From Anaerolineaceae bacterium UBA4890 (GTDB taxonomy: Bacteria > Chloroflexota > Anaerolineae > Anaerolineales > Anaerolineaceae), in NCBI GenBank assembly GCA_002399085.1, contig DHCY01000022.1:32492-96491 (forward strand): a stretch of DNA of 64,000 nt, written 5' to 3'. Each line of letters starts with the position of its first letter. The first letter of the stretch is position 1. Position numbers and translations under genes: made by a program. Under the pieces are notes generated by a model. It saw nothing but the letters and a program-made list of their open reading frames with translations. It made no database searches and was not told the origin of the DNA. This document shows positions 42,375 to 51,085 of this stretch, piece by piece.

Positions 42375-43799
42375 ATGGTGACACAGAAAATTACAATTGA
42401 ACCCGTAACCCGAATTGAAGGGCACGCCAAAGTGACCGTCCATATGAAGGACGATGGCAGTGTCGAACATGCATATTTCCACGTAAATGAATTCCGTGGT
42501 TTTGAGAAATTCTGCGAAGGTCGCCTGGTGACCGAGATGCAGCAAATCACCCCCCGTATCTGCGGTATTTGCCCGGTCAGCCATCACCTGGCTGCTGCCA
42601 AAGCTGGAGACATTGTGCTGGGCTGTCCCCCTCCCCGCCCGGCATCGCTCTTGCGCGAGCTGATGCACATGGGCCAGATCATCCAGAGCCACGGCATGCA
42701 TTTCTTTGAACTGGCAGGACCAGACCTCTTGTTAGGTTTCGACGCCGACCCGGCAATCCGAAACGTTGTTGGTCTCATCCAGGCTGATCCAGACCTGACG
42801 GTCAAGGCTGTGCAACTGCGCAAGTTTGGTCAGGCAATCATTTCGGAGTTGGGCGAACGCAGCATCCACCCCACCTTCGCAATCCCTGGCGGTGTCAACC
42901 GCACGCTATCTGCTGAAGGTCGCGATCGCATCCTGGCTCTGCTGGACGCTCAAATCGCAACAACCCAGATTGGCATCAAAATCGTCAAAGACTGGATGGA
43001 AGCCAATGCTGAGACTGTTCAAAAATTTGCTGTCTTCCCAACTGGCTATCTTGGTCTGTCTACCCCTGATAATGGCTTGGAACTCTATAACGGCGACCTG
43101 CGCCTTATCGGTCGTAAGGGTGAACCGCTGGAGACCTTCAGTGCACAAAATTACCTCGATTACATTGCTGAGCATGTTGAGCCCTGGTCTTACCTGAAAT
43201 TCCCTTACTACAAGAAACTGGGTTTCCCTGAGGGTGTCTATCGCGTGGGTCCGCTTGGGCGTATCAACCTGGCAGAAAAGATCAGCACACCCCTGGCTAA
43301 TGAGGAATTGAAACTTTTCAAGGGGATCAATAACGGTGCACCGGTTGAAAACACCCTTGCCTATCACTATGCCCGTATGATCGAGGCCCTCTTCGCCTGT
43401 GAACGCGTTCGCGATTTGCTTGATGACCCCGATATTCTCAGCAACGATATTCTCAACACCCGTCAGGAAGTAACCGGTCATGGTGTTGGCATTATCGAAG
43501 CACCCCGCGGCACGTTGATCCACGACTACTACAGTGACGACCTGGGTCGCCTGCAAAAAGTAAACCTGATCGTCTCGACCGGTCATAACAACTATGCAAT
43601 GAGCAAAGCTGTTGACATGGTCGCTAAAGAATATGTACATGGTCCAGAAGTCAAAGAAGGAATGCTGAACCGCGTTGAACACGCCATTCGCGCTCACGAC
43701 CCTTGCCTAAGCTGCTCTACTCACGCAGTTGGTCAAATGCCGATTGAAATTTCGATCTACGATTCCGAAGGCACACTCACACAAACGCTGAAGCGCTAA
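42375..43799 (+). CDS. hoxH: [NiFe] hydrogenase large subunit (HoxH/HydL type)
   Basis: 474 residues. The Ni-Fe ligands are in RICGICPVSHH (N-terminal) and DPCLSCSTHAVG (C-terminal). The last 24 residues after the His would be removed by a maturation protease once nickel is inserted. EPVTRIEGHAKVTVHM is the family N-terminus. Group 3 NAD-linked enzyme. Together with the NuoE/F/G-like genes upstream it matches the bifurcating HydABCSL arrangement. A terminator follows. Maturation factors follow at 43876 and 45324-51078. Confidence 0.96.
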   Translation: MVTQKITIEPVTRIEGHAKVTVHMKDDGSVEHAYFHVNEFRGFEKFCEGRLVTEMQQITPRICGICPVSHHLAAAKAGDIVLGCPPPRPASLLRELMHMGQIIQSHGMHFFELAGPDLLLGFDADPAIRNVVGLIQADPDLTVKAVQLRKFGQAIISELGERSIHPTFAIPGGVNRTLSAEGRDRILALLDAQIATTQIGIKIVKDWMEANAETVQKFAVFPTGYLGLSTPDNGLELYNGDLRLIGRKGEPLETFSAQNYLDYIAEHVEPWSYLKFPYYKKLGFPEGVYRVGPLGRINLAEKISTPLANEELKLFKGINNGAPVENTLAYHYARMIEALFACERVRDLLDDPDILSNDILNTRQEVTGHGVGIIEAPRGTLIHDYYSDDLGRLQKVNLIVSTGHNNYAMSKAVDMVAKEYVHGPEVKEGMLNRVEHAIRAHDPCLSCSTHAVGQMPIEISIYDSEGTLTQTLKR

Positions 43800-43816
43800 A
43801 CCACTTTGACCTACGC

Positions 43817-43857
43817 AAAACCTCCCCTTAACGGTATCATCAGGGGAGGTTTTATTT
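43817..43857 (+). terminator. Intrinsic terminator after the hydrogenase operon
   Basis: AAAACCTCCCCT (43817-43828) pairs with AGGGGAGGTTTT (43842-43853), 12 bp with a 13-base loop, then ATTTT. It lies 17 bases past the large-subunit stop. Confidence 0.85.
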
Positions 43858-43875
43858 TGAAATTAGGGTTTGATT

Positions 43876-45114
43876 ATGAAAAGATTGATCATTGCGTACG
43901 GAAACCGCGACCGCGAAGACGACGGCGCGGGCTGGCATATTTTGGAGAAACTTACCGCTGCTTACGGGCTGGCAGTGCCAGAGCACCCCGGTGAATGGGT
44001 GGAAACCAATGATGGAAAACTGCGCTTCCTCTATCTATTTCAGTTGCTTCCCGAAATGGCAGAAGAGATCTGCTGTTACGACCAGGTGATTTTCATCGAT
44101 GCGCATAATTCTGAGCAGCTTCAAGACCTCGTGTTTGAGGTTGTCCAGCCAAGCACCGAACATTCAGCTTTTACTCATCACATGAGCGCCGGAGAGCTGC
44201 TGGCGATTGCAAAGGTGATCACCGGCACGATGCCAAACGCAAAATTGCTCACTGTACGCGGGTTTTCTTTCCAGTTCAAGCAAGAGCTCTCTGAACGCAC
44301 AGCGAAATTGGTTGAACATGCTGCAAGTCTTTTGCTCGACGAACTCGACACGAGTGGACTTGTACCTTATGTGCAGCTGCCAGTAAAAACTTATATGGTT
44401 AATGCTTCCGAGCCGATCGAGCAACACAAGCCTGTCATTCGTGAACATTCGCTTGAATTGATCGTCAATGGTGAAAGCTGGTTATCGTTCATCTGTTCTC
44501 CAACCGAGCTTAGAGAGCTGGCAGTTGGTTTCCTTAGGAATGAGAATGTGATTTCAAATAAAAATCAGATTCAAAGTGTGCTCTTTAAATCAGATTTGAG
44601 TGCTATTGAAATCGAGATCAGCGGGGAAATTCGCAAACCCACTAAGTTCCACCGTACCTCAACCGGCACCGAACCGCTAAACAGCCCCACTTTTTCAAGT
44701 GTTTTCAAACCAGTTCGCTTGATTGCTAACGACCTACCTGCTTTGTATAACCAGTTCTCCAAACAACAAAAACTACATGATATTGCTGGTGGTTTCCATA
44801 CTGCTGGTCTTAGCGATGGAAAGAATATCAACCTGGTAATGGAAGATTTGGGCAGACATAACTGTATCGACAAGCTGGCTGGTGCCTGGCTATTGGGCGA
44901 GCAAAATTTTGAACCCCTGGTTCTAATGCTAACAGGGCGAGTCAGCTCCGAGATGGTCATGAAGAGCCTGGCTATGGGCATCAGATTCATCCTCAGCCGC
45001 ACCACCCCCACCGCACTGGCTGTTGAGATGGCGAAAGAAGCCGGCATCTGCCTGGTTGGCTACATGCGTGCAAACCAATTTGATGTCTATTCCCACAGCG
45101 AATATCTGATTTAG
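43876..45114 (+). CDS. Hydrogenase maturation protease fused to an FdhD-like domain
   Basis: 412 residues from the ATG at 43876 (a TTG six bases earlier is in frame). Residues ~1-160 are a HycI/HoxW-type protease: LIIAYGNRDREDDGAGWHIL, metal-ligand Asp in VIFIDAHNS, His in THHMSAGELLAIA. It should cut the C-terminus of the hydrogenase large subunit encoded just upstream. Residues ~170-412 are FdhD-like: LELIVNGESWLSFICSPTEL, AGGFHTAGLSDG, EDLGRHNCIDKLAGAW, LTGRVSSEMV. The FdhD sulfur-transfer CxxC loop reads RTSTGTEPLNS, with both cysteines gone. FdhD normally sulfurates formate dehydrogenase cofactors. Here it may be a scaffold, or no longer a sulfurtransferase. No formate dehydrogenase gene is in the window. 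Confidence 0.88.
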   Translation: MKRLIIAYGNRDREDDGAGWHILEKLTAAYGLAVPEHPGEWVETNDGKLRFLYLFQLLPEMAEEICCYDQVIFIDAHNSEQLQDLVFEVVQPSTEHSAFTHHMSAGELLAIAKVITGTMPNAKLLTVRGFSFQFKQELSERTAKLVEHAASLLLDELDTSGLVPYVQLPVKTYMVNASEPIEQHKPVIREHSLELIVNGESWLSFICSPTELRELAVGFLRNENVISNKNQIQSVLFKSDLSAIEIEISGEIRKPTKFHRTSTGTEPLNSPTFSSVFKPVRLIANDLPALYNQFSKQQKLHDIAGGFHTAGLSDGKNINLVMEDLGRHNCIDKLAGAWLLGEQNFEPLVLMLTGRVSSEMVMKSLAMGIRFILSRTTPTALAVEMAKEAGICLVGYMRANQFDVYSHSEYLI

Positions 45115-45298
45115 CCTTACCAGATTGTAGTGAACCTGCCATCTTGAGCAAAAGCAAAAAAGCGAAATCGGTAAAGTAAGCCGTGACCATAAAGAGTCAG
45201 TTAATAAGAGCGAGATGAGCAGTATTTGTCATCACCTGTGTTCTGCACGGAACGGATAATCCAAAACTAGCAGTTAATATTCCTCCTACCATAACGCC

Positions 45299-45317
45299 TT
45301 GACATGGAGGGTATAAT
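45299..45317 (+). promoter_or_regulatory. -10-like element close to the hypA start
   Basis: TATAAT (45312-45317) lies six bases before the hypA ATG, and a TTGACA (45299-45304) lies only 7 bases upstream of it. The two are too close to act as one promoter. The GGAGGG between them can be the hypA SD. If TATAAT is used, the transcript would be leaderless or start inside hypA. Confidence 0.25.
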
Positions 45318-45323
45318 TGAAGC

Positions 45324-45698
45324 ATGCACGAATTAGCTGTAACAGAGAGCCTTTTGGCGATAGTGGTCCAATCTGCCGAAGCAAATCACGCCCAAAAAGT
45401 GACCGACATTACGCTCTCGATTGGAGCGCTTTCATCAATCGTCGATGATTCTGTCCAATTCTACTGGGACCACATCAGCAAGGGCACAATTGCCGAAGAA
45501 GCAAAGCTTCACTTCAACCGCATCCCGGCAACAATACGCTGCCTGGACTGCGATTTTGAATTCACCCTGGAAGAGGAGCTAACCCCCTGCCCCAACTGTG
45601 ACAGCATTCACCTGGATATCATCGCTGGAGAAGAGTTCCAGGTAGATTACATCGAAATTCAGAAAGAGGAAACAAATAGTAATGAAACAACGAGTTGA
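45324..45698 (+). CDS. hypA: Hydrogenase nickel-insertion protein HypA
   Basis: 124 residues. MHELAVTESLLAIV supplies the N-terminal His2 nickel ligand. The zinc site is IRCLDCDFEF ... TPCPNCDS. Together with HypB it delivers nickel to the hydrogenase large subunit. First gene of a six-gene hyp operon. It overlaps hypB by 17 bases. Confidence 0.96.
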   Translation: MHELAVTESLLAIVVQSAEANHAQKVTDITLSIGALSSIVDDSVQFYWDHISKGTIAEEAKLHFNRIPATIRCLDCDFEFTLEEELTPCPNCDSIHLDIIAGEEFQVDYIEIQKEETNSNETTS

Positions 45699-46347
45699 AA
45701 TCGTCACCCGGATCCTGGATTCCAACGACCAATTAGCTGAACAAAATCGGAAAAAGCTCGATGCCCACCAGGTTTTCGCCATCAATGTGATGGCATCGCC
45801 AGGTGCCGGAAAAACCAGCTTCATCGTGCAAACCATCGCCAAACTGCCCGAAGGCTTGCGCCTTGGCGTGATTGAGGGCGATACTGCCCCAGTTACCATC
45901 GACTCAGACAAAATTATTGAAGCTGGCATGCCCGCAATCCAGATCAACACCGGTGGTAATTGCCATCTCGACGCGAATATGGTTGGTCTGGCAATCAACC
46001 AGCTGAACCTGGACGATATCGATCTGCTGCTGATCGAAAACGTTGGCAACCTGATCTGTCCGGCTGGATTCGCACTCGGTAACCATGCCAACATCGTCAT
46101 CGCCTCCATCCCTGAAGGCGACGATAAGCCCTATAAGTATCCAAATATCTACCGGAATATCGATGTTCTGATCATCAACAAAATTGATCTTTTGCCTTAT
46201 ATCGACTTTCGCATGGATTACTTCCGTGAAGGGGTCGAGATGCTCAACCCTGGTCTGAAGACTTTTGAAGTCAATTCCAAAACCGGTGAAGGCTTCGATG
46301 GCTGGATCGAATGGCTGAAAGAAAGGGTTTCGACGACCCAAAAGTAA
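45682..46347 (+). CDS. hypB: Hydrogenase nickel-incorporation GTPase HypB
   Basis: 221 residues. P-loop MASPGAGKTSFIV, EGDTAPVTIDSDKI, NTGGNCHLDANMV, LLIENVGNLICPA and NKIDLLPY are GTPase and nickel-binding signatures. No His-rich N-terminus or N-terminal CxxC site, so it lacks the nickel-storage part some HypB proteins carry. The stop is directly followed by the hypF start. Confidence 0.96.
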   Translation: MKQRVEIVTRILDSNDQLAEQNRKKLDAHQVFAINVMASPGAGKTSFIVQTIAKLPEGLRLGVIEGDTAPVTIDSDKIIEAGMPAIQINTGGNCHLDANMVGLAINQLNLDDIDLLLIENVGNLICPAGFALGNHANIVIASIPEGDDKPYKYPNIYRNIDVLIINKIDLLPYIDFRMDYFREGVEMLNPGLKTFEVNSKTGEGFDGWIEWLKERVSTTQK

Positions 46348-48651
46348 ATGAACGCGATAAATAAAAGGGTGCTGATTCGAGGCATCGTTCAGGGTGTTGG
46401 CTTTCGACCAACAGTACATGGCTATGCACAAAAACACGACGTGACCGGATGGATTTTAAATTCCGCTCATGGTGTTGAAATTGAAGTGCACGGCGAAACC
46501 CAGCGGGTGGAGGCTTTTCTGCAGGATTTACACGACAACCCACCCCGTATGGCTCATATCGATGACTTCCAGGTCAGCGACGCGCCCATAAAAGCTTTCG
46601 AGTCCTTCGCGATCATTGATAGCCAGGACGACCCCGCTGACTTTCTGCCAGTTTCCCCTGACCTGGACGTATGCCCGGATTGCCTGAAGGAATTGTTTGA
46701 CCGTTCTGACAGGCGTTTCCGCTACCCTTTTATCAACTGTACCAATTGCGGTCCGCGCTTTTCAATTGTGAAGAGCATCCCTTACGACCGCCCTAACACC
46801 AGTATGGCTGGTTTCTTGCTTTGCCCTGATTGTGCCAAAGAGTATCACGACCCTGCCGACCGTCGCTTTCACGCCCAGCCGATCGCCTGCCCGGTCTGCG
46901 GACCGCATGTCTGGCTGCAGACCAACGAAATGCAAATCGCAGATAGTGAAGGAGCAATTCAGGCTACTCGCCAAATGCTGGCAGACGGCAAAATCTTAGC
47001 ACTGAAAGGCTTGGGCGGTTTTCACCTTGCTTGCGATGCCCAAAACGACAGCGCTGTGGCTGAACTCAGGCTACGAAAACGCAGAAGCGGTAAACCTTTT
47101 GCCTTGATGAGCTACGATCTCGAGACCATCGATCAGTTTGCCCACATTTCACCGGAAGAGGAAGCCCTTTTAGTTTCGACTCAGAAACCGATTGTTGTGC
47201 TCGAACTGACCGAACAAGGTCGCAACCTGGCTAAAATTGTCGCTCCCGACCAAAAAACACTCGGGTTTATGCTGCCATACACCCCGCTGCATTATCTCCT
47301 GCTCGAAAAATCGGATGGATACCCTGAGGTGTTGGTAATGACCAGCGGGAACCTGAGCGAAGAGCCGATCGTGACTGAAAACGAAGAAGCGCTTGATAAG
47401 CTTGGCAACATCGCCGATGCATTTCTCTTGCATAACCGACCAATTGAAACCCGCATCGACGATTCTGTGGTCTCCCTGGTTGCCCGACAGCCTTACTTCA
47501 TCCGCCGTGCCCGCGGCTACGCGCCATCACCAATCGGTCTGCCATGGAGTGCCGCCCCTGCACTGGCAGCCGGAACACATCTGAAGAACACCTTCGCCCT
47601 TTCCCGCGACTGCTATGCTTTCATCAGTCACCACATTGGTGACCTTGAAAACCAGGAAACACTAACTGCATACACCAAGGCAATCGACCATTACCAGCGG
47701 ATTTTCCGTATCAAACCGCAGTTGATCGCTGCAGACCTGCACCCCGATTACCTGGCAACCCGTTACGCACAAAACCGATCCGCCAGAGAGCAGCTGCCGT
47801 TTGTGCAGGTGCAGCATCACCACGCCCATATCAGCGCCTGCCTGGCAGATAATGGCTGGAAAGCAGACGAACCGGTGATCGGTTTGGCTTTTGATGGCAC
47901 TGGTTATGGCAGCGATGGCGCCATATGGGGCGGTGAAGTGCTGGTGGCAAATTATTTTGGCTTCGAGCGCCGCTACCACCTGGAATATGCCCCCCTGCCT
48001 GGGGGTGATGTCTCTATTCGCAAGCCTGCCCGCCTTGCCCTAGCTTATTTGCAACAGTTTCATTTGCTTGATTACGCGAAAAGCCTGAATCTGCAGCCCT
48101 TTCAATACCTTGATGAGACCGAGCAGCAGGTTTTATTCAACCAGGTTCAGACGGGCTTCAACACACCGCTCACCAGCAGCATGGGCAGACTTTTTGATGC
48201 GATGGCAGCCTTGATCGGGCTGTACCAGGAGATCAACTACGAAGCGCAGAACGCGATCCGCCTGGAAACTATTGCCGATCCCGACGAACAGGAAATATAC
48301 GAATTTCCCATCGAAGGAAGCCTGATTTTGCTGACGCCGCTTTTTGAACAAATTCTGTCAGATCTGCAAAACAATCTACCCCAAAGCAGGATATCCGCGC
48401 GTTTTCACAATGGCATTATCCAGCTCTCGCTGAATGTTTGCCAACATTTGAGGGCTGAAACAGGACTGAACACGGTGGCAATTTCGGGTGGAGTGTGGCA
48501 GAATAAAAGATTGATCAATAGTATCATTCCAGCGCTTAAAAAGGCTGGTTTTATCCCGTTGTGGCATCACCAGGTACCAACCAATGACGGCGGTGTTGCC
48601 CTCGGACAGCTTGTGACCGCCATCTTTCAAACGGGAAGGCTAAAGGAGTAA
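46348..48651 (+). CDS. hypF: Carbamoyltransferase HypF
   Basis: 767 residues. N-terminal acylphosphatase domain (RGIVQGVGFRPTVHGYA), two zinc fingers (CPDCLKELF ... CTNCGPRFS; CPDCAKEYH ... CPVCGP), YrdC-like domain (KGLGGFHLACDA) and Kae1-like domain (QHHHAHISACLADNG, GLAFDGTGYGSDG, AISGGVWQNKRL). It makes the thiocarbamate precursor of the cyanide ligands on HypE. Length and domain order are normal. hypC starts three bases later. Confidence 0.96.
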   Translation: MNAINKRVLIRGIVQGVGFRPTVHGYAQKHDVTGWILNSAHGVEIEVHGETQRVEAFLQDLHDNPPRMAHIDDFQVSDAPIKAFESFAIIDSQDDPADFLPVSPDLDVCPDCLKELFDRSDRRFRYPFINCTNCGPRFSIVKSIPYDRPNTSMAGFLLCPDCAKEYHDPADRRFHAQPIACPVCGPHVWLQTNEMQIADSEGAIQATRQMLADGKILALKGLGGFHLACDAQNDSAVAELRLRKRRSGKPFALMSYDLETIDQFAHISPEEEALLVSTQKPIVVLELTEQGRNLAKIVAPDQKTLGFMLPYTPLHYLLLEKSDGYPEVLVMTSGNLSEEPIVTENEEALDKLGNIADAFLLHNRPIETRIDDSVVSLVARQPYFIRRARGYAPSPIGLPWSAAPALAAGTHLKNTFALSRDCYAFISHHIGDLENQETLTAYTKAIDHYQRIFRIKPQLIAADLHPDYLATRYAQNRSAREQLPFVQVQHHHAHISACLADNGWKADEPVIGLAFDGTGYGSDGAIWGGEVLVANYFGFERRYHLEYAPLPGGDVSIRKPARLALAYLQQFHLLDYAKSLNLQPFQYLDETEQQVLFNQVQTGFNTPLTSSMGRLFDAMAALIGLYQEINYEAQNAIRLETIADPDEQEIYEFPIEGSLILLTPLFEQILSDLQNNLPQSRISARFHNGIIQLSLNVCQHLRAETGLNTVAISGGVWQNKRLINSIIPALKKAGFIPLWHHQVPTNDGGVALGQLVTAIFQTGRLKE

Positions 48652-48653
48652 CC

Positions 48654-48914
48654 ATGTGTCTGGGAATACCAGGGAAAGTAATCGAAGTTTACGAAGTCGA
48701 AGGAACCCTTATGGGCAAGGTCGATTTTGACGGCGTGATCCAGGAAGTCTGCCTGGCTACCACCCCCGAAGCACAGGTGGATCAATTTGTATTGGTGCAT
48801 GCCGGCTTCGCTTTAAACGTGCTTTCAGACTTGGAAGCCAGCGAAACTCTGAGAATCCTCAAAGACCTTGAGGAATTCAACCGGGATTATTACGGGAATC
48901 AGGACGCTCAATGA
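48654..48914 (+). CDS. hypC: Hydrogenase assembly chaperone HypC
   Basis: 86 residues. MCLGIPGKVIEVYE with the essential Cys2; GFALNVLSDLEASETL in the middle. It carries Fe(CN)2CO with HypD to the large subunit. AAAGGAGTAACC gives the SD. It overlaps hypD by 4 bases (ATGA). Confidence 0.95.
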   Translation: MCLGIPGKVIEVYEVEGTLMGKVDFDGVIQEVCLATTPEAQVDQFVLVHAGFALNVLSDLEASETLRILKDLEEFNRDYYGNQDAQ

Positions 48915-50002
48915 CAACTGGTAAAGTAAGCCCGAATACGATCCGGCAAACCAGGGCAGTGATGGATGAGATCCATCGCATAACCACGCGCCCATGGAAT
49001 ATCATGGAGATCTGCGGCGGGCAAACGCATGCCATCATTGAATTTGGGCTCGATCAACTCCTGCCCACTAATATCAACCTCATTCATGGTCCAGGCTGCC
49101 CGGTTTGTGTGACCTCTCTGGAACTGATCGAGCGTGCCCTGCAAATTGCCAGCCAACCGGGTGTAATCTTCACTAGTTTTGGCGACATGCTGCGCGTGCC
49201 CGGTTCGTCCTCTGACCTTTTTGGCGCAAGAGCGAAAGGCGCCGATGTGCGCTTCGTTTATTCCCCCATGGACGCGGTGAAACTGGCAAAAGAAAACCCC
49301 GACAAGCAGGTGGTCTTCTTCGCGGTCGGTTTTGAAACCACCGTTCCTGCCATCGCTGCCAGCGTGCTGCATGCCGAAAAGCTCGGTTTGAAAAACTTCT
49401 CCATCCTGCCGGCGAATGTGCTGGTGCCTCCTGCCATGCATGCCATTTTGCAGAGCCCGGAAAATCGGGTCAATGCCTTTTTGGGTGCTGGTCACGTTTG
49501 TGCCATCATGGGCTACTGGGAATATGAACCGATCGCCGCAAAATACCACACCCCGATCGTTGTGACCGGATTCGATCCGCTCGACCTGGCAATGGGCATC
49601 CTGATGAACGTTCGCCAGCTCGAGGAAGGTCGCTTCGAGGTCGAAAATGCCTATCCCCGTTACGTTACCCGTGAAGGCAACCAGACTGCCCAGGGTATGA
49701 TCAACCAGATTTTTGAGCCAGTTGACCGACAATGGCGCGGGATTGGGTTGATCCCGCTTTCAGGGCTGGGCTTACGGCAGGCTTATCGCAACTTTGATGC
49801 CGGCAGCCGTTTCGACATCCAGCTCGCCCAACTGAAGGAGTCGCCGCTTTGCATCGCAGGTTCCGTCCTGCGCGGGGTGGCAAAACCAATCGATTGCCCG
49901 GCTTTTGCATCGCAGTGCACACCCAGCAACCCATTAGGCGCGCCTATGGTCTCTGCCGAAGGTGCATGTTCAGCCTACTATCGTTATCACAAGGTGAATT
50001 AA
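48911..50002 (+). CDS. hypD: Hydrogenase formation protein HypD
   Basis: 363 residues. Conserved motifs: EICGGQTHAIIEFG, HGPGCPVCVTSLELIE, FGDMLRVPGSS, AVGFETTVPA and GAGHVCAIMGYWEY, plus C-terminal cluster cysteines in DCPAFASQCTPSNPLGAPMVS. It holds a [4Fe-4S] cluster and builds the Fe(CN)2CO unit with HypC and HypE. Its stop shares a base with the hypE start. Confidence 0.96.
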   Translation: MTTGKVSPNTIRQTRAVMDEIHRITTRPWNIMEICGGQTHAIIEFGLDQLLPTNINLIHGPGCPVCVTSLELIERALQIASQPGVIFTSFGDMLRVPGSSSDLFGARAKGADVRFVYSPMDAVKLAKENPDKQVVFFAVGFETTVPAIAASVLHAEKLGLKNFSILPANVLVPPAMHAILQSPENRVNAFLGAGHVCAIMGYWEYEPIAAKYHTPIVVTGFDPLDLAMGILMNVRQLEEGRFEVENAYPRYVTREGNQTAQGMINQIFEPVDRQWRGIGLIPLSGLGLRQAYRNFDAGSRFDIQLAQLKESPLCIAGSVLRGVAKPIDCPAFASQCTPSNPLGAPMVSAEGACSAYYRYHKVN

Positions 50003-51078
50003 TGGACTCAAACCTGCCAGTAATTGAAGGACCAGTCTGCCCGATGCCGATCAGCAATCACGATCACATTGTGATCGGTCACGGCGCCGGCGGTGTGTTG
50101 ACTCACAGTTTGATCCAGAATGTTTTTCAAAAATACCTGGGCAATGTGATCCTCAACCAGGGTAACGACGCTGCCATACTAAGGGCTTTGAAAGAATTTC
50201 CGGCAGACCGAAACCTGGTTGTTTCTACAGATGCGCATATTGTTTTTCCGCTCTTTTTCGCTGGCGGAGACATTGGTCGACTGGCGATTTGTGGCACTGT
50301 CAATGATGTCTCCATGCTGGGTGCCGTACCGAAGTTTTTGACAGCAACCTTTATCCTGGAAGAGGGCTTTCCGATCCGCGACCTGGAGCGCATCCTGGTT
50401 TCGATGGCTGAGGCTGCCGAAGAAGCTGGCGTGAAGATCATCGCGGCAGACACCAAGGTCACCGAAAAAGGAAAATCGGACGGTCTCTTTATCAGCACGA
50501 CTGGCATTGGCTGGGTTAACCCCAAATTCCAAATCTCAGGTCAGTCTGCCCTGCCTGGTGATGTGGTCATTTTAAGTGGTCCCATCGGCAACCACGGCAT
50601 CGCCGTCGCTGAAGCACGCGGCAACCTCGGTTTTCGCAGCCAGATAAGGTCTGATGTTGCGCCGTTGAACGGTATGACCGCAGCATTGCTTGATGCGGTG
50701 CCCGATACCCATGTTTTGCGCGACCCGACCCGCGGCGGTCTGGCAACCACCCTGGTCGAAATCGCCTGCCAGAGCAAGGTCACCATCCGCCTGCAGGAAG
50801 AAAGCATTCCGGTCGATCGCAATGTGCGGAGCGCCTGCGACATGCTCGGGTTGGACCCGCTTTATATGGCGAATGAGGGCAAACTAATCGTCATTGTTCC
50901 TTCCGGGAGCGCTGAACTCGCCATGGAGACCCTAAAAAAGCACCCCTACGGTCAGCAAGCTGTTAAAATCGGTGAGGTTGAGAGCGGCTCGGATGGTCAG
51001 CTTTTACTAAAAACTCCTCTGGGCACCACCCGTCACCTGGATATGCTGGCTGGCGAAATGCTCCCCCGTATTTGCTGA
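50002..51078 (+). CDS. hypE: Hydrogenase maturation dehydratase HypE
   Basis: 358 residues from the ATG at 50002. An upstream in-frame extension overlaps hypD and is rejected. AIR-synthase-like fold (HIVIGHGAGGVLTHSLI, GNDAAILRA, STDAHIVFPLFF) ending in PRIC, the C-terminal Cys that carries the thiocarboxamide turned into a cyanide ligand. SelD belongs to the same superfamily, but the PRIC end and the position after hypD settle it. End of the hyp operon. Confidence 0.96.
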   Translation: MDSNLPVIEGPVCPMPISNHDHIVIGHGAGGVLTHSLIQNVFQKYLGNVILNQGNDAAILRALKEFPADRNLVVSTDAHIVFPLFFAGGDIGRLAICGTVNDVSMLGAVPKFLTATFILEEGFPIRDLERILVSMAEAAEEAGVKIIAADTKVTEKGKSDGLFISTTGIGWVNPKFQISGQSALPGDVVILSGPIGNHGIAVAEARGNLGFRSQIRSDVAPLNGMTAALLDAVPDTHVLRDPTRGGLATTLVEIACQSKVTIRLQEESIPVDRNVRSACDMLGLDPLYMANEGKLIVIVPSGSAELAMETLKKHPYGQQAVKIGEVESGSDGQLLLKTPLGTTRHLDMLAGEMLPRIC

Positions 51079-51085
51079 TGTAGCT

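Noticed and set aside
45115..45323. Possible small RNA or gene between the protease-FdhD gene and hypA
   Set aside because: No conserved structure, terminator or credible frame was found; only a -10-like box near hypA.
50002..51078. SelD (selenophosphate synthetase), which would support Sec use
   Set aside because: The protein ends in PRIC and follows hypD, so it is HypE.
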